From Planococcus sp. APC 4015 (GTDB taxonomy: Bacteria; Actinomycetota; Actinomycetes; Actinomycetales; Microbacteriaceae): 37,225 bases of DNA. The notes beneath the pieces are model-generated. The model was not told the DNA's origin, searched no databases, and was given only the letters and a program-made list of their open reading frames with translations. Every line of letters starts with the position of its first letter. Within the stretch, counting starts at the first letter, position 1. The DNA lies in assembly GCA_030407505.1 (NCBI GenBank), contig JASDDH010000032.1, positions 1 through 37,225 on the forward strand. The letters run 5' to 3'. Below, piece after piece: positions 23,490-30,533 of this stretch. The translations under genes and the position numbers were made by a program.

Positions 23490-24263
23490 ATGGCCTACGA
23501 GACGATCCTGGTCGAGACGCGCGGACGCGTCGGATGGATCACGCTGAACCGCCCCGAAGCCCTGAACGCCCTCAACGTGCAGACGTGCCGGGATGTCGTG
23601 GCCGCGGCATCCGTCTTCGATGCAGACGACGCGATCGGAGCGATCGTGCTGACCGGATCGGAACGCGCGTTCGCCGCCGGCGCCGACATCAAGGAGATGG
23701 AGTCCAAGTCGGGGCTCGACATGCTCATGGGCGATCACTTCGGCGGCTGGGCGGACTTCGCTGCCGTGCGCACGCCGGTGATCGCCGCCGTCGCGGGCTA
23801 CGCGCTGGGGGGCGGATGCGAGCTCGCGATGATGTGCGACATCATCCTGGCCGCCGACACCGCGAAGTTCGGACAGCCCGAGATCACCCTCGGAGTGATC
23901 CCGGGCATGGGCGGCTCGCAGCGGCTCGTGCGCGCGATCGGTCCGTACAAGGCGGCCGAGCTGATCCTGAGCGGTCGCATGATGAAGGCCGACGAGGCGG
24001 AGCGCTCCGGACTCGTCTCCCGCGTCGTTCCCGCCGCCGACCTGCTCGACGAGGCGGGTGCCCTCGCCGACACGATCGCGTCCAAATCGCTGCCGTCGCT
24101 CTACGCCGCGAAGGCCGTGATGGATGCCGCGCTCGAGGGCTCGCTCGCCGAGGGACTGCGCCTCGAGCGCCATGTCTTCGCGTCGCTGTTCGACACGCGG
24201 GACCAGAAGGAGGGCATGGCCGCCTTCCGCGAGAAGCGCGCGCCGGAGTTCGAGGGCCGGTGA
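23490..24263 (+). CDS. enoyl-CoA hydratase
   Basis: A 257-residue crotonase-fold enzyme hydrating 2-enoyl-CoA thioesters. Both catalytic glutamates are present with the canonical 20-residue spacing: E111 ([13 protein letters not shown]) and E131 ([12 protein letters not shown]). The oxyanion-hole segment [11 protein letters not shown] is intact. The C-terminal helix [21 protein letters not shown] is that of true hydratases. In this operon it would convert methacrylyl-CoA to 3-hydroxyisobutyryl-CoA; a separate 3-hydroxyisobutyryl-CoA hydrolase is not seen in the window. The start is ATG 23490, with AAGGAGA six bases upstream, just after the repeat array. Confidence 0.93.
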   Translation: MAYETILVETRGRVGWITLNRPEALNALNVQTCRDVVAAASVFDADDAIGAIVLTGSERAFAAGADIKEMESKSGLDMLMGDHFGGWADFAAVRTPVIAAVAGYALGGGCELAMMCDIILAADTAKFGQPEITLGVIPGMGGSQRLVRAIGPYKAAELILSGRMMKADEAERSGLVSRVVPAADLLDEAGALADTIASKSLPSLYAAKAVMDAALEGSLAEGLRLERHVFASLFDTRDQKEGMAAFREKRAPEFEGR

Positions 24264-24285
24264 GCTGCTCAGCGAGCGGATGGGA

Positions 24286-24331
24286 CTCAGCGACCGGGGT
24301 CGGGGTGTCCGCGCTCAGCGACCGGGGTCGG
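24286..24331. repeat. coreless repeat units at the marR 3' end
   Basis: CTCAGCGACCGGGGTCGG is repeated exactly at 24286-24303 and 24314-24331 (28-bp period), with a looser copy at about 24268. The units match those flanking the GTCGAAG cores elsewhere, in reverse orientation. The second copy contains the marR stop codon and encodes its last residues (DPGR). Confidence 0.8.
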
Positions 24332-24836
24332 TGAAGTCGCCCGACGCCTCGCGCAGGCGCGCGATGATGCGCACGAGTTCTGCGGTGTCGTCGCCGCCGA
24401 GACCCGGGTTCTCGAACACCGACGTGTTGAGCGCCGCCGTCGCGCGTTCGACGATCTCCCGACCGGATGCCGCGAGCACGAGCATCGCCGCCCGCCCGTC
24501 CTCGGGGTGCGGCTCGCGGTCGACAAGTCCGTCGCGCACGAGTCGGTCGACGGTGTTCGTGACACTGGTCGGGTGCACCTGCAGCCGCGCGATGGCGCTG
24601 GCCATCGGCATCCGCCCCTCTCGGGTGAAGGCCAGCAGGCGCAGCATCTCGTAGCGCGCGAACGACAGCCCGAACGGTTTGAGGGCGGCGTCGATGCGCG
24701 CGAGCATGAGCTGTTGAGCGCGGATGATGCTGGTCACCGCCGACATTCCCGCGGCGGCATCGGTCCAGCCGTGGGCGATCCACTGGCGCTTCGCCTCGGC
24801 GATGGGATCGACCGGCAGGGGTCCGCGCTTGACCAT
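24315..24836 (-). CDS. MarR family regulator
   Basis: A 173-residue winged-helix repressor. The DNA-binding core is LSFARYEMLRLLAFTREGRMPMASAIARLQVHPTSVTNTVDRLVRDGLVDREPHPEDGRAAML, with recognition helix around HPTSVTNTVDRL and the wing EPHPEDGRAAM. The flanking helices would make the dimer interface. It is divergent from etfBA-cytochrome b and convergent with the enoyl-CoA hydratase, so it is a good candidate regulator for ETF and acyl-CoA catabolism; the ligand is unknown. The start chosen is ATG 24836, with GAGAGG nine bases upstream. The C-terminus DFTDPGR and stop come from the dispersed repeat. Confidence 0.87.
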   Translation of the reverse strand: MVKRGPLPVDPIAEAKRQWIAHGWTDAAAGMSAVTSIIRAQQLMLARIDAALKPFGLSFARYEMLRLLAFTREGRMPMASAIARLQVHPTSVTNTVDRLVRDGLVDREPHPEDGRAAMLVLAASGREIVERATAALNTSVFENPGLGGDDTAELVRIIARLREASGDFTDPGR

Positions 24837-24918
24837 GGGCACCATCCTCTCCGCCCTCACGGTATCGCGCGAGGTCGTGGCGTCATCGACAGAGGATCTC
24901 GGACGTACGGGAGCGATC

Positions 24919-24935
24919 TTGGCGGTTCGCGCCAA
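24919..24935. promoter_or_regulatory. candidate MarR operator
   Basis: TTGGCG, five bases, CGCCAA: a perfect 6+6 palindrome (17 bp). It extends outward to ATC...GAT with a one-base offset and sits between the divergent marR and etfB genes. Size and placement suit a MarR dimer. Confidence 0.45.
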
Positions 24936-24983
24936 AGATGTCGGGTGATCGTCGTGGGATTGGGCCCGTTGTGGCGCCCGGAA

Positions 24984-24989
24984 TAGACT
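24984..24989 (+). promoter_or_regulatory. -10 box TAGACT for etfB
   Basis: TAGACT lies 25 bp before the etfB ATG, giving a short leader that contains the SD GAGGAGAG (25002-25009). Confidence 0.45.
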
Positions 24990-25014
24990 CGTCCACGGCG
25001 TGAGGAGAGTGCCG

Positions 25015-25791
25015 ATGAAGATCGTCGTCCTGGTCAAAGAGGTCCCGGACACCTGGGGTGACCGCAAGCTGAGTCTCGAGACCGGACTCGCCGATCGAGC
25101 CGCGTCGGAGCGTGTCCTCGACGAGATCGGAGAGCGTTCCCTCGAGGTCGCGCTGTCGTTCGCCGACAGCAACGCGGGCACGGATGTCGTCGTGCTGTCG
25201 ATGGCACCCGCCGAGGCGACGGCCACGATCCGCAAGGGCCTCGCGATGGGCGCGGGTTCGGCTGTGCACGTCGTGGACGACGACCTCGTCGGAGCGGATC
25301 TCGGGCTCACCGCCGAGGTGCTCGCAGCGGCACTCACGAGGATCGGCTTCGATCTCGTCATCACCGGCAACCAGTCCACCGACGGCTCGGGCGGCGTCAT
25401 GTCGGCGATGCTCGCCGAACTGCTCGACGTTCCGGCGGCGCTCAATCTCGTGTCGGTCGAGATCGCCGACTCGGGCGTGACCGGGGTCCGCGCGACCGAG
25501 GCCGGCACCGTCGAGGTCTCGGCGGGTCTTCCCGCGGTGATCTCGATCACCGAAGCGCTGCCCGACGCCCGCTTCCCCAACTTCAAGGGCATCATGGCGG
25601 CCAAGAAGAAGCCGTTCGAGACGCTGTCGCTCGCCGATCTCGGCATCGAGGCCCTCGCCCCCGACGCCTCGCGCTCGATCGTGATCGCGCTCGGAGAGAA
25701 GCCCCCGCGCGAAGCAGGCGTCAAGATCGTCGACGAGGGCGACGCCGGCGAGAAGCTCGCCGAATTCCTCATCCAGAACCGGCTCGCGTAG
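25015..25791 (+). CDS. etfB: electron transfer flavoprotein, beta subunit
   Basis: A 258-residue subunit of the heterodimeric ETF, which accepts electrons from acyl-CoA dehydrogenases. It opens with [24 protein letters not shown]. It carries the AMP/FAD-binding elements VVLSMAP and [13 protein letters not shown], and the conserved recognition-loop region [32 protein letters not shown]. Length is normal. The start is ATG 25015, six bases after GAGGAGAG. Eleven bases separate it from etfA. Confidence 0.95.
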   Translation: MKIVVLVKEVPDTWGDRKLSLETGLADRAASERVLDEIGERSLEVALSFADSNAGTDVVVLSMAPAEATATIRKGLAMGAGSAVHVVDDDLVGADLGLTAEVLAAALTRIGFDLVITGNQSTDGSGGVMSAMLAELLDVPAALNLVSVEIADSGVTGVRATEAGTVEVSAGLPAVISITEALPDARFPNFKGIMAAKKKPFETLSLADLGIEALAPDASRSIVIALGEKPPREAGVKIVDEGDAGEKLAEFLIQNRLA

Positions 25792-25802
25792 GAGTGGTCG
25801 AC

Positions 25803-26747
25803 ATGGCATACCCCGCAGATTCCATCCTGGTGCTCCTGGACACGACGCCGTCGGGCGCGCTGGCGAAGTCCTCCGCGGCGCTTCTGGGCGCAGCATCCGT
25901 CGTCGGCACGCCGGTGGCGCTCGTGAGCGACGAGAACCTCGTTCCGGATGCCGCGGCCCTGGGCGCCGCGACCGTGCTGGTCGCCCCGGGCGACCGCGTC
26001 GACGCGCTGCAGGCGGCGGCCTCGGCCGTGCAGCCCGACGCGATCCTGGTCTCGCATTCGATCGAGGGCCGTGAGGCGGCCGGTCGGTTCGCCGCGCGCA
26101 CCCGCTCGAGCCTGGCCGTCGACGTCGTCGCGGTTTCCCGCGATGACGAAGGCGTGGTCGCGCACCATTCCGTCTACGGCGGCGCGTACAACGTGCAGGC
26201 CGCGGCCACCTTCGGCGCCCCGGTGATCACGGTGCGTCAGGGAGCAGTGGATGCCCGTGCGGACGCCGTCGCCTCGCCGGTCGTCGAGACGGTGACCGTG
26301 CAGCCCTCGGGCCGGAAGGCGGCGACCTTCGGTGCCGTGGAGGAAGCCGTCGTCTCGTCGACGCGTCCCGAGCTGCGCGGAGCGGCGAAGGTCGTCTCGG
26401 GCGGGCGCGGTCTCGGCTCGGCCGAGAAGTTCGCGCTCGTCGACGAGCTGGCCGACGCGCTCGGCGCCGCCGTCGGCGCCTCGCGCGCCGCCGTCGACGC
26501 CGGCTACGTGCCCCAGACGCTGCAGGTCGGTCAGACCGGTGTCTCGGTCGCGCCCCAGCTGTACGTGGCGTTGGGCATCTCGGGTGCCATCCAGCACAAG
26601 GCGGGGATGCAGACGGCCAAGACGATCGTCGCGATCAACAAGGACGCCGATGCCCCGATCTTCGACATCGCCGACTTCGGCGTCGTCGGCGACCTCTTCA
26701 CCGTCGTCCCGCAGCTGATCGCCGCCCTCGAGGCGAAGAAGGCGTAG
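25803..26747 (+). CDS. etfA: electron transfer flavoprotein, alpha subunit
   Basis: A 314-residue FAD-binding subunit. The C-terminal FAD domain has the family signature [65 protein letters not shown], with [14 protein letters not shown] just before it. The N-terminal domain (about 1-190) is the alpha/beta half that packs on EtfB. The start is ATG 25803, with AGGAG eight bases upstream. The next gene begins 6 bp after the stop, so etfB-etfA-cytochrome b is one operon. Confidence 0.95.
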   Translation: MAYPADSILVLLDTTPSGALAKSSAALLGAASVVGTPVALVSDENLVPDAAALGAATVLVAPGDRVDALQAAASAVQPDAILVSHSIEGREAAGRFAARTRSSLAVDVVAVSRDDEGVVAHHSVYGGAYNVQAAATFGAPVITVRQGAVDARADAVASPVVETVTVQPSGRKAATFGAVEEAVVSSTRPELRGAAKVVSGGRGLGSAEKFALVDELADALGAAVGASRAAVDAGYVPQTLQVGQTGVSVAPQLYVALGISGAIQHKAGMQTAKTIVAINKDADAPIFDIADFGVVGDLFTVVPQLIAALEAKKA

Positions 26748-26753
26748 GCGCTG

Positions 26754-28391
26754 ATGGCGACATTCGCCCGGACCGTTCGTCGCGGCCTGCCGCGGCGTCC
26801 CGGTGGGGAGCCCTGGCCGCCCGCGGCCGAGGCGCCCGCTGAGCCCGTCTCGGTAGCTGGGGCGCCCGCTTCGGTTGCTGACGCGCCCGCTTCGGTCGCT
26901 GAGCTTGTCGAAGCGTCTGCGGTGACCCCGGCCGCGACCGACGTCGCGGGCCCTTCGACAGGCTCAGGGACCGCGGGTGGCTCGGGGGCCGCGGGTGGTA
27001 CCGGGTCGCGAATGCGGCGCGGGCTCCCACGGGTCGCCGGCGGCGAGCCGTGGCCACCGGCATCCGTCGTCGCATCGACGGTGACCGCCGCGGCGGCGCC
27101 GGTCGCCGAGTCATCGCCTCCCCCCGAGGCGGAAAGCACCGTCGCCGAGGTTCCGCCATCGCCCAGCGCCCCGGTCGCCCCGCTGAACGCCGCTGAGCCG
27201 GCCGCCGTGCGCCGCGGGCTCCCTCGAGTCGCGGGCGGCGAGCCGTGGCCGCCCGCGGACTTCACCCCCGCCGCGCCGCCTGAGGCACACGTCGAAACGT
27301 CCTCGGCCGACCAGGCGCCTTCCCCCGAACGCGGGCCGACCTCTGCCGAGATCGTGCCGGTCACGGCATCCGTCGTCGATGTCTCGAAGCCGATCCCGTT
27401 CACGCGCACCGTGTGGGCGGGTGCCGCCGCGCGATCGCGCCCGACGGAGCTCGCCGAGCCGGCATCTGCGGTCACCGTCGCCGAGAAGATCCGCGCGACG
27501 CCGTGGACATGGAAGGCCGCCGGCCTCGTCGGCGGACTGGCGCTGCTGTTCACCGCGCTGGCCGGGGTCTTCCTCGTGCGGGCGGTCCTGAGCACCGAGG
27601 TGATGCAGGAGTGGCTCGTCCGCTATCCGGGTGAGTACCACCTGCCCGAGGCCGCGACCCCGGGATTCCCGGCGTGGGTCCAGTGGCAGCACTTCTTCAA
27701 CACGTTCTTCATGGTGCTGATCATCCGCACGGGTCTCCAGGTGCGCAACGAGAAGCGGCCGTCGGTGTTCTGGACGCCGAAGTGGTCCAAGAACGGTCGC
27801 GGCAAGATCAGTCTCGCGCTGTGGTTCCACCAGTCGCTCGATGTGCTCTGGTTCGTGAACGGGCTGCTGTTCATCGTTCTGCTCTTCGCGACGAACCACT
27901 GGATGCGCATCGTCCCGACGAGCTGGGAGGTCTTCCCGAACGCGCTGTCGGCTCTTCTGCAGTACATCTCGCTCGACTGGCCGACGGAGAACGGCTGGGT
28001 CAACTACAACAGCCTGCAGCAGATCATGTACTTCCTGACGGTGTTCGTCGCCGCGCCCCTCGCTGCGATCACGGGCGTGCGGATGTCGGGCTTCTGGCCG
28101 AAGAACGCCACGGCGCTCAACAAGGCCTACCCGGTCGAATGGGCGCGCGCTGTGCACTTCCCGGTGATGCTCTACTTCGTGGCGTTCATCATCGTGCACG
28201 TCGCGCTGGTCTTCGCCACCGGGGCCCTGCGGAACCTCAACCACATGTACGGCGGCACCGACGTCGTCAACTGGGTCGGATTCGCGATCTTCACGGGATC
28301 GATGGTGCTCATCGTCGCCGGCTGGATCGCCGCACGGCCCCTCGTGCTCGCGCCCATCGCGGCGCTCTCGGGCAAGGTCAGCGGCCGCTAG
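26754..28391 (+). CDS. cytochrome b/b6-domain membrane protein with repeat-bearing N-terminus
   Basis: A 545-residue protein. Residues 1-250 are Pro/Ala-rich and probably disordered, with three copies of RRGLPRxxGGEPWPP at 9-23, 88-102 and 153-167. The dispersed DNA repeat adds ELVEAS and STGSGT between the first two. Residues about 260-540 hold six membrane helices of a hydrogenase-type or b561-like cytochrome b. Candidate haem ligands are H313 (WQHFF), H359 (WFHQS), H468 (VHFPV) and H482 (IIVHVAL); the last pair, 14 apart in one helix, suggests two haems. Its place directly after etfA suggests that it passes electrons from ETF to menaquinone. This is inference; no ETF-quinone oxidoreductase gene of the usual type is nearby. 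Confidence 0.85.
   Translation: MATFARTVRRGLPRRPGGEPWPPAAEAPAEPVSVAGAPASVADAPASVAELVEASAVTPAATDVAGPSTGSGTAGGSGAAGGTGSRMRRGLPRVAGGEPWPPASVVASTVTAAAAPVAESSPPPEAESTVAEVPPSPSAPVAPLNAAEPAAVRRGLPRVAGGEPWPPADFTPAAPPEAHVETSSADQAPSPERGPTSAEIVPVTASVVDVSKPIPFTRTVWAGAAARSRPTELAEPASAVTVAEKIRATPWTWKAAGLVGGLALLFTALAGVFLVRAVLSTEVMQEWLVRYPGEYHLPEAATPGFPAWVQWQHFFNTFFMVLIIRTGLQVRNEKRPSVFWTPKWSKNGRGKISLALWFHQSLDVLWFVNGLLFIVLLFATNHWMRIVPTSWEVFPNALSALLQYISLDWPTENGWVNYNSLQQIMYFLTVFVAAPLAAITGVRMSGFWPKNATALNKAYPVEWARAVHFPVMLYFVAFIIVHVALVFATGALRNLNHMYGGTDVVNWVGFAIFTGSMVLIVAGWIAARPLVLAPIAALSGKVSGR
26862..26967. repeat. GTCGAAG-core inverted pair in the cytochrome b gene
   Basis: The core CTGAGCTTGTCGAAG is at 26899-26913, and CTTCGACAGGCTCAG (one change from the reversed core) is at 26953-26967, with a 39-nt spacer. 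Upstream, a 21-bp unit GCGCCCGCTTCGGTnGCTGA occurs at 26862-26882 and 26883-26903, in frame ([14 protein letters not shown]). Confidence 0.82.
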
Positions 28392-28490
28392 TTCCGCCCT
28401 GGCGTCGTCTCTCTTCCCGCGAGACCGCGCTTGTGCACCGTTTTCGCACGCCCAGCGTTGCGGACGCGCGGTTTCTCAGAAGAAGGGTGG

Positions 28491-29252
28491 TCAGAGGGTG
28501 ACGGATGCCGCGCCGGCGGCGAATCCGTCGGCGTAGGCCTCGTCGGCGCCGAGCCGGAACATGTCGCGCTCGGGCGGGCGCACGATCGAGCGGGCGCCGG
28601 GCAGATCGAGATCGCCGACCAGATCGCCGCGGCCGCGGACCACCGCCACCGGCAGTCCTGCGGCCTTGCCCTTCACGAGGTCGGCGGCCGACGCGAGCTC
28701 GTCGGCGACGCAGGGCATCGTGACGATGAGCGGGCGACCCTCGGCATCCGTCTGCCCGCGCAGATCTTCGAAGACGTGCACCCCTGCCGCGCCGATGGCC
28801 GAGTCGGTCTGCCCCTCGCGCCAGGCACGGCCGAGCGTGTCGGTGATCAGCACGCCGACGTCGACGCCGAGACGCGTGCGCAGACCCGAGGCGATGGCGC
28901 GCGCCGAGGCGTCGGGATCGACGGGCAGCAGCAGCACCGTGCCCTCGGGGGTGTTCGAGGCGTCGACGCCGGCGGCGGCCGAGACCATGCCCAGATGGTT
29001 CTCCACGATGCGGGTCGTGTGTCCCGAGGGTGCGGTGCGAGTGGCGACGACGCGCACCGTCTCGGCGGTGATGGCGTCTTCGCGGTCGTCGGCGGCGATG
29101 ATGCGGCCCTCGGCCTTGGAGACGATCTTCGACGTCACCACGACGATGTCTCCGTCTGTGACGGTTCCATCGGCCGCGTCGGCGATCAGCGAGACCAGAT
29201 CGGCGCCGGGCGCGATCTCGGGGATGCCCTCGAGGGCCCAGACCTGCAGCAA
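28491..29252 (-). CDS. cofE: coenzyme F420-0:L-glutamate ligase
   Basis: A 253-residue GTP-dependent ligase that adds glutamate to the deazaflavin cofactor F420. Signatures: [33 protein letters not shown] and [23 protein letters not shown], with metal-binding acids in the last motif. Size fits the single-domain enzyme rather than the FbiB fusion with a C-terminal nitroreductase-like domain. The start is most likely TTG 29252 (then [12 protein letters not shown]); no ATG or GTG and no SD is available nearby. It begins 7 bp after the GNAT stop, so translation is probably coupled. No other F420 biosynthesis gene is in the window. Confidence 0.9.
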   Translation of the reverse strand: MLQVWALEGIPEIAPGADLVSLIADAADGTVTDGDIVVVTSKIVSKAEGRIIAADDREDAITAETVRVVATRTAPSGHTTRIVENHLGMVSAAAGVDASNTPEGTVLLLPVDPDASARAIASGLRTRLGVDVGVLITDTLGRAWREGQTDSAIGAAGVHVFEDLRGQTDAEGRPLIVTMPCVADELASAADLVKGKAAGLPVAVVRGRGDLVGDLDLPGARSIVRPPERDMFRLGADEAYADGFAAGAASVTL

Positions 29253-29259
29253 CGTCGGA

Positions 29260-29766
29260 CTAGCGGACGAACCGCACCTCGGTGAGCGTCTCGCCGAGGA
29301 AGGGTTCGGTGTGGGAGGCGCCGTCGAGGGTGAAGCCGTTGCGCGTGTAGAAGCGGTGCGCGCGGGGGTTGTCTTCGGCGACCCAGAGGTAGAGCGACTC
29401 GTCGCCCTCGACCACGGCGTCGAACAGGCGCTGGCCGACGCCGGTGCCGTGGAACGCGTCGAGGAGGTAGATGAAGTACAGCTCGCGGAATGCGGGTGCG
29501 TCTTTGTCGCGGGCGGGACCGGATCCCGAGAAGCCGACGATCTCACCGTCGGAGAGCGCGGCGAACATCTTGAAGTCGGGGCCCTGGGCGGCCCAGTGGG
29601 TCCACAGTTCGGCCAGGCGACGGGGTGAGACGGCCTCGAGGGCGGCCTTGCTGATGAGGTGGTCGTACGTCTCGTGCCAGCAGGTCGCGTGCACGCGTCC
29701 GAGTGCCTCGGCGTCGACGTCACGAACCGGTCGGACCACGATGTCTGTCTGGAGTTCGGCTTCCAT
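29260..29766 (-). CDS. GNAT family N-acetyltransferase
   Basis: A 168-residue acetyltransferase fold protein. The acetyl-CoA-binding motif A is [23 protein letters not shown] (Q/RxxGxG/A-type loop GTGVGQ). It is followed by [21 protein letters not shown], the standard motif B. The acceptor is unknown. It is the first gene of a two-gene unit with cofE on the minus strand, and the pairing may hint at a function linked to F420 or may be accidental. The start is ATG 29766, with TAGAGT six bases upstream. Confidence 0.92.
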   Translation of the reverse strand: MEAELQTDIVVRPVRDVDAEALGRVHATCWHETYDHLISKAALEAVSPRRLAELWTHWAAQGPDFKMFAALSDGEIVGFSGSGPARDKDAPAFRELYFIYLLDAFHGTGVGQRLFDAVVEGDESLYLWVAEDNPRAHRFYTRNGFTLDGASHTEPFLGETLTEVRFVR

Positions 29767-29772
29767 GGGCAG

Positions 29773-29778
29773 ACTCTA
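29773..29778 (-). promoter_or_regulatory. -10 box TAGAGT for the GNAT-cofE unit
   Basis: On the minus strand TAGAGT ends six bases before ATG 29766, identical in sequence and spacing to the box before the LysE gene. Confidence 0.55.
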
Positions 29779-29892
29779 CGCTCGCCTCCGGATGACACGA
29801 AATCGACTGCGCACTGCTCGAAAAGGCGCCGGATGCCGGTGGATACCGTTGTAGGAAACCACAGCGGGATCGCCCGATCCGTAGTGTCTCGC

Positions 29893-29898
29893 TACGAT
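29893..29898 (+). promoter_or_regulatory. -10 box TACGAT for the thioesterase gene
   Basis: TACGAT ends seven bases before GTG 29906. The upstream 120 bp, shared with the divergent GNAT gene, are comparatively AT-rich, with no other recognisable element. Confidence 0.5.
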
Positions 29899-29905
29899 CG
29901 CACGC

Positions 29906-30466
29906 GTGAATGTGATCTGGCGCACCCTGTGGACGATCTGGCGAGCACGGCGGCTGCTGCGCCGCGACGGCGCGTTGGACCCGACGACGGTCGGGCGCGT
30001 CACCGTGCGCACCCTCCCGACCGACATCGACCTGCTCGGGCACATGAACAACGGCCGCTACGGGTCGCTGTTCGACCTCGGTCGCTTCGACCTGCTGATC
30101 CGCACCGGGCTGTGGGATCTGCTCTCGGAACAGCGCTGGTACGCCGTCGTCGCCAGCGAGACGGTCACGTTCCGCAAGTCGCTCGAGCTCTGGCAGGTGT
30201 TCACCGTCGAGTCACGTCTCGTCGGGCACGACGACAAGTCGACCTACCTCATGCACCGCGCCGTCGTGGACGGCGAGGTCTACGCCGAGATGATCGTGCG
30301 CGCGCGGTTCCTGCGTCGCAGCGGCGGGGTCGTGCCGCTCGAGGAGCTCTTCGCGGCGCTCCACAAACCCGACAGCCTCCCCGAGCTCGCGCCGTGGGTG
30401 GCCGAATGGGCGACGGCATCCGCTCTGCCATCGACCAAGAAGCCCGCGCCGAGCATCTGGCGCTGA
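29906..30466 (+). CDS. acyl-CoA thioesterase-like hotdog protein
   Basis: A 186-residue single-hotdog protein of the 4-hydroxybenzoyl-CoA thioesterase / THEM6-like kind. TLPTDIDLLGHMNNGRYGSLFDLGRFDLLIRTG is the catalytic helix region with the conserved HMNNGRY, followed by VASETVTFRKSLELWQVFTVESRLVGHDDKSTYLMHRAVVDGEVYAEMIVRARFL. The substrate, some acyl thioester, is unknown. The start is GTG 29906, from the -10 box. A 67-bp gap leads to putA and no overlap suggests an operon. Confidence 0.85.
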   Translation: MNVIWRTLWTIWRARRLLRRDGALDPTTVGRVTVRTLPTDIDLLGHMNNGRYGSLFDLGRFDLLIRTGLWDLLSEQRWYAVVASETVTFRKSLELWQVFTVESRLVGHDDKSTYLMHRAVVDGEVYAEMIVRARFLRRSGGVVPLEELFAALHKPDSLPELAPWVAEWATASALPSTKKPAPSIWR

Positions 30467-30533
30467 TCGCACGGGCGGGGGATGCCGCGACTCGAGCAGT
30501 CGCAGCGACGGATCGGGGCTCATCCACAGCAGG

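Noticed and set aside
23400..27000. An integrated mobile element around the etf/mmsB region, because of the many repeats.
   Set aside because: There is no integrase, transposase, tRNA target or change in composition; the genes are core metabolism. The repeats are dispersed units, not element ends.
28392..28490. A terminator between cytochrome b and cofE (CCGCGC...GCGCGG).
   Set aside because: The arms are only six bases around a loop of about 36 bases, too weak to call.
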